DNA of 10,665 nt from CAKQOE01 sp963627215 (lineage in GTDB: Bacteria > Bacillota > Clostridia > Peptostreptococcales > Anaerovoracaceae). Location of the stretch: assembly GCA_963627215.1 (NCBI GenBank), contig CAVGAH010000069.1, positions 1-10,665 of the forward strand, written 5' to 3'. The position numbers and the translations under genes were made by a program. This document shows, piece after piece, positions 7,663-10,665 of the stretch (its first letter is position 1; each line of letters begins with the position of its first letter). Below the pieces are notes generated by a model. It had not been told where the DNA came from. It saw nothing but the letters and a program-made list of their open reading frames with translations, and did no database searches.

Positions 7663-7691
7663 ATGATAAACGCGGGAATGTTGATTGTCAA
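7663..7691 (-). promoter_or_regulatory. Efflux operon promoter
   Basis: The minus strand shows a perfect -35 TTGACA (7686-7691), a 17-nt spacer and TATCAT (7663-7668, five of six). Transcription would start near 7656, leaving a leader of about 110 nt before the adaptor ATG. Such a strong promoter needs a repressor, which agrees with the palindromes on both sides of it. Confidence 0.85.
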
Positions 7692-7719
7692 CATAAAAAT
7701 AAGGCTGAAATGCATTTTT

Positions 7720-7733
7720 TGACCCATGGGTCA
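7720..7733. promoter_or_regulatory. Operator 2, upstream copy of the palindrome
   Basis: TGACCCATGGGTCA is a perfect 14-bp inverted repeat, identical to the core of operator 1. It lies 28 nt upstream of the -35 box, with its centre 82 bp from that of operator 1, about eight helical turns. It is squeezed between the promoter and the T tract of the clpB terminator. Two identical sites at this distance suggest cooperative binding or a small repression loop. Confidence 0.75.
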
Positions 7734-7738
7734 GTAGC

Positions 7739-7794
7739 AAAAATAAAAAGCCGATGGGAGCATATGCGGTAATGATACCGCTCTCCCGTCGGCT
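7739..7794 (-). terminator. Two-tier hairpin terminator of clpB
   Basis: The outer stem pairs 7749-7760 with 7783-7794 (12 positions, one of them an A-C mismatch in the leftward RNA but a G-U wobble in the rightward RNA). The inner stem pairs GCGGTA (7766-7771) with TACCGC (7776-7781) around a four-base loop. Leftward it is followed by TTTTTATTTTT, a good U tract. It lies about 70 nt after the clpB stop codon and separates clpB from the efflux operon. Confidence 0.85.
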
Positions 7795-7864
7795 CAAAAG
7801 GATATTAATGAACACTCTGCCGGCTGACAGCCTTCATAAACATATATTGCTCAATTGTTAATTA

Positions 7865-10447
7865 TTACTCAGTTCTGAACGTAAGACCGTCGTCAGCTGC
7901 GTCGATGATTATCTTATTGCCGTCCTTAGCGCTGCCTCTGATTATCATTTCAGCTATTGCAGTCTCAACATGCTTCTGCATGTAACGCTTTACAGGTCTT
8001 GCGCCGTAATGCGGATCGTAAGCTTCGCGCGCTACGAGCTCCTTGGCTGCAGTAGTCATTTCTGCGCTCATATCTCTGTCCGCAAGACGCTTTTCGAGTC
8101 CGGCGAGGCTGAGATCGATTATACGGTGTATCTGCGACTCAGTAAGAGGCGAGAATACAACGATGTCATCGACACGGTTTATAAACTCAGGTCTGAAGTT
8201 CTTCTTGAGCTCTTCTATTACTCTTTCCTTTACATCAGTATCTATAGTCCCGTCCTGATGAATATTTTCTGTCAGGTACGCGCTGCCGATATTTGATGTC
8301 ATTATTACTATAGTATTCTTAAAGTCTACAGTCCTGCCCTGATTGTCTGTCAGACGTCCGTCGTCAAGCAGCTGGAGCAGTATGTTGAATACGTCAGGAT
8401 GAGCCTTTTCTATCTCATCAAACAGTATTACGCTGTACGGATGACGTCTTACCGCTTCAGTAAGCTGACCGCCCTCATCATATCCTACATATCCCGGAGG
8501 CGCACCGATGAGTCGTGACACTGAATGCTTTTCCATGTATTCCGACATATCGATACGTACCATGTTCTTTTCTGTATCGAATAACGCTTCGGAAAGCGAT
8601 TTTGCAAGCTCTGTCTTACCTACGCCTGTAGGTCCCATGAATATGAACGATCCTATCGGACGATTTATATCCTTCAGGCCTGCGCGCGCTCTGATAACAG
8701 CCTCAGAAACTGCTTCTACCGCCTCGTCCTGACCTATTACTCTTCTATGGAGCTCTTCAGGCAGATGTATGAGCTTTTCACGCTCTGCTTCTACGAGCTT
8801 TGCTACAGGGATGCCGGTCCACTTTGAAACTACCTCTGCGATCTCAGGCTCGTCTACTTCTTCCTTGAGCAGGCGGTCATCGTCGTTTGCGTGTTCCTTG
8901 TATGCTGCGAGCTTTGCTTCGAGCTCAGGCAGCTTGCCGTATTTTAACTGCGCGAGGAGCTCAAGGTTATAGTTACGTTCAGCTTCTTCCATCTGATGCT
9001 TTACGTCCTCTATATCCTGCTTTATCTTCTTGCCCTCGGCAATGTCATTCTTTTCCTTTTCCCACTGGGCGCGCATAACGTCGCTCTTGTCCTTGAGCTC
9101 GGAAAGTTCTTTTTCTATGTTTGCAAGGCGCGCCTGCGAGGCTGCGTCGTCTTCCTTACCGAGCGCCTGCTTTTCGATCTCGAGCTGCATCATCTTTCTT
9201 GATATCTCATCGAGCTCTGCAGGCATCGAGTCTATTTCTGTTCTGATGAGCGAAGCTGCTTCATCCATAAGGTCTATGGCTTTATCAGGCAGGAATCTGT
9301 CGCTTATATACCTGTCAGACAATGTAGCGCAGGCTATAAGTGCGTTATCTGTTATCCTTACGCCGTGATGTATCTCGAAACGCTGTTTCAGACCACGCAG
9401 TATCGAAATCGTATCTTCTACTGTAGGCTGGTCTACTATTATCTTCTGGAAACGACGTTCGAGCGCCTTATCCTTTTCGATGTTCTTTCTGTACTCGTCA
9501 AGCGTAGTAGCGCCTATGCAATGCAGCTCGCCTCTTGCCAGCTTTGGCTTGAGCAGGTTGCCGGCATCCATAGAGCCTTCTGTCTTGCCTGCGCCTACGA
9601 TAGTGTGTATTTCATCTATGAAGAGGATTATCTTACCGTCAGACTTTTCTATTTCATTAAGTACTGCCTTCAGACGTTCCTCAAACTCTCCTCTGAACTT
9701 AGCGCCCGCTATCAGCGCACCCATATCGAGCTCAAATATCGTCTTGTCCTTTAAGCCCTCAGGAACATCGCCGTTTAATATACGCTGCGCCAGACCTTCT
9801 ACTACCGCAGTCTTACCTACGCCAGGCTCGCCTATGAGCACCGGGTTGTTTTTTGTACGGCGTGAAAGTATCTGGATAGTATGACGTATCTCAGAATCAC
9901 GTCCGATAACAGGGTCGAGTCTGCCTTTTCTTGCTTCTTCTACAAGGTCACGACCGTATTTTTCGAGCGCTTCGTAATTGTCCTCAGGGTTTGAGCTTGT
10001 GACTCTCTGATTGCCTCTTACTTTTGAGAGCGCCTGAAGGAATTTATCCTTTGTAATACCGTACTTGCCGAATATCTTAGCTGACGAAGTGTTTTTCTCT
10101 CCGAGAAGCGCGAGGTAGAGGTGTTCTACGCTTACGAAATCGTCCTTGAACTCTTCAGAGATCTTTTCTGCATCCATGAGCAGCTTGTTGAATCTCGTTG
10201 AAGCGTAGAGCTGACCGCCGCCCTGTACTTTAGGGAGCTTGTCGAGCTCTGCCTGAACGTCGTTTATCATGGCCTGCTTTGGCATCTGCATGTATTCCAT
10301 GAGTCTGCCTATGAGACCCTGATCCTGCTTGAGCAGAGCCAGATGAAGATGCTCGCCCTCGAGCTGCTGGTTTCCGTTTTCTATTGCGATATTCTGGCAG
10401 TCAACTACTGCTGACCGGGCTTTTTCAGTGTATTTATCAAAGTTCAT
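7865..10447 (-). CDS. clpB: ClpB, ATP-dependent protein disaggregase (HSP100)
   Basis: A hexameric AAA+ chaperone that pulls polypeptides out of aggregates together with DnaK in the cytoplasm. It has 860 residues, the usual ClpB length. In order: N-domain with two Clp-N repeats (about 1-145); first AAA+ module with Walker A GEPGVGKT (206-213), Walker B ILFIDE (274-279) and an arginine-finger region near 331-332; the long coiled-coil middle domain (about 408-525), which distinguishes ClpB from ClpC, ClpA and ClpE; second AAA+ module with Walker A GPTGVGKT (605-612), pore loop GYVGYDEGG (652-660), Walker B VILFDE (673-678) and sensor-2 GARP (815-818). The first pore loop is KFRG (250-253), with Phe where Tyr is usual, a conservative change. 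AAAGGAG lies 10 nt before the ATG. No CIRCE or CtsR operator is visible upstream, and no terminator separates it from the gene before it. Confidence 0.97.
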   Translation of the reverse strand: MNFDKYTEKARSAVVDCQNIAIENGNQQLEGEHLHLALLKQDQGLIGRLMEYMQMPKQAMINDVQAELDKLPKVQGGGQLYASTRFNKLLMDAEKISEEFKDDFVSVEHLYLALLGEKNTSSAKIFGKYGITKDKFLQALSKVRGNQRVTSSNPEDNYEALEKYGRDLVEEARKGRLDPVIGRDSEIRHTIQILSRRTKNNPVLIGEPGVGKTAVVEGLAQRILNGDVPEGLKDKTIFELDMGALIAGAKFRGEFEERLKAVLNEIEKSDGKIILFIDEIHTIVGAGKTEGSMDAGNLLKPKLARGELHCIGATTLDEYRKNIEKDKALERRFQKIIVDQPTVEDTISILRGLKQRFEIHHGVRITDNALIACATLSDRYISDRFLPDKAIDLMDEAASLIRTEIDSMPAELDEISRKMMQLEIEKQALGKEDDAASQARLANIEKELSELKDKSDVMRAQWEKEKNDIAEGKKIKQDIEDVKHQMEEAERNYNLELLAQLKYGKLPELEAKLAAYKEHANDDDRLLKEEVDEPEIAEVVSKWTGIPVAKLVEAEREKLIHLPEELHRRVIGQDEAVEAVSEAVIRARAGLKDINRPIGSFIFMGPTGVGKTELAKSLSEALFDTEKNMVRIDMSEYMEKHSVSRLIGAPPGYVGYDEGGQLTEAVRRHPYSVILFDEIEKAHPDVFNILLQLLDDGRLTDNQGRTVDFKNTIVIMTSNIGSAYLTENIHQDGTIDTDVKERVIEELKKNFRPEFINRVDDIVVFSPLTESQIHRIIDLSLAGLEKRLADRDMSAEMTTAAKELVAREAYDPHYGARPVKRYMQKHVETAIAEMIIRGSAKDGNKIIIDAADDGLTFRTE

Positions 10448-10546
10448 ATACTCTCATCTCCTTTATATATCCCGATAAGATAAAATGTAATAAACATATT
10501 TTCTAAATTTATTTCCTGTTTTAATTTTACCCTCCTGCGAGCCTCC
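10448..10546 (-). other. Gap between an unknown gene and clpB
   Basis: These 99 nt hold an AAGGAGG directly after the upstream stop codon, an AT-rich middle and the clpB ribosome binding site (10458-10464). I see no hairpin terminator, no CIRCE (TTAGCACTC-N9-GAGTGCTAA) and no CtsR heptad repeat. A TAAAAT hexamer near 10525 lacks a convincing -35 partner. clpB may therefore be read from a promoter within or before the upstream gene. Confidence 0.5.
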
Positions 10547-10665
10547 TTAATCAGGAATTTCACAAAACATTATATTTTTTGTAAGTACAGGACGCCTCTT
10601 GTTGCCTGCGAAATATACGTAACGCTCCGTGGTGTAGGGAACTCCAACTACGCTTATCCGTATAT
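10547..10665 (-). CDS. 3' end of an unrecognised gene
   Basis: On the minus strand one frame is open from the window edge to a TAA at 10547-10549, giving the last 38 residues of a protein. Its composition looks coding: a hydrophobic stretch ISVVGVPY, then TTERYVYFAGNKRRPVL, with the GTA and ATA codon use of the neighbouring genes. A second frame is also open to the TGA at 10560-10562, but its product is rich in Arg, Ser and Gln and looks less like protein. I do not recognise the family. It runs in the same direction as clpB with no terminator between them. Confidence 0.5.
   Translation of the reverse strand, partial: IRISVVGVPYTTERYVYFAGNKRRPVLTKNIMFCEIPD

Noticed and set aside
7564..7815. 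Minus-strand 83-codon frame between clpB and the adaptor gene
   Set aside because: It runs through the clpB terminator, both operators and the efflux promoter, has no ribosome binding site and resembles no protein. The regulatory reading explains the DNA better.
10444..10497. 17-codon frame just before clpB whose stop overlaps the clpB start (ATGA)
   Set aside because: The overlap looks like translational coupling, but no ribosome binding site precedes its ATG, and the AT-rich context makes a short chance frame likely.
10613..10665. Possible structured RNA (7-bp stem ATATACG/CGTATAT enclosing a hairpin) at the right edge
   Set aside because: I matched it to no riboswitch class I know. The same bases form a plausible protein C-terminus ending in TAA, which is the simpler explanation.
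1..10665. CRISPR arrays, tRNA or rRNA genes, insertion sequences, phage genes
   Set aside because: No spaced repeats, tRNA cloverleaf, ribosomal RNA sequence, transposase frame or integrase-like product was seen on either strand.

Overview
The window reads as a chromosomal segment of a Gram-positive, clostridia-like Firmicute. The signs are strong AGGAGG-type ribosome binding sites, sigma-A promoters with textbook boxes and 17-bp spacers, U-tract terminators, coding sequence of moderate GC with many ATA (Ile) and GTA (Val) codons, and an RND exporter without an outer-membrane partner gene. Placement below Clostridia is inference and I do not name a genus. All recognisable genes lie on the minus strand, so transcription runs from the right edge to the left edge.

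From right to left: (1) the last 38 codons of an unrecognised gene (10547-10665); (2) clpB, the HSP100 disaggregase (7865-10447), ended by a two-tier hairpin terminator (7739-7794); (3) a compact control region (7636-7733) with a near-consensus promoter bracketed by two copies of the perfect palindrome TGACCCATGGGTCA; (4) a three-gene efflux operon, made of a membrane-fusion adaptor (6239-7543), a 1065-residue RND permease (3010-6207) and a TetR-family repressor (2388-3062) whose start lies inside the permease gene; (5) the operon terminator (2294-2340), followed at once by a strong promoter and a leader of about 175 nt; (6) a DEAD-box RNA helicase with a DbpA-type RNA-binding domain (210-2069) and its terminator (138-174); (7) at the left edge, a promoter with a 16-bp palindrome over its start point, pointing to a gene outside the window.

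The efflux operon looks self-contained. The adaptor and permease should form the exporter in the cytoplasmic membrane. The repressor, made last from the same transcript, very likely binds the two palindromes and shuts off its own operon until a ligand releases it. clpB and the helicase are stress housekeeping genes (protein disaggregation; RNA remodelling, often in the cold) and have no evident functional link to the pump. I found no CRISPR array, insertion sequence, phage gene, tRNA or rRNA. No wholly new system is evident. The parts that merit a second look are regulatory: the paired operators, the 14-bp tandem repeats in the helicase leader, the permease/repressor gene overlap, and the operator-like palindrome at the left edge.
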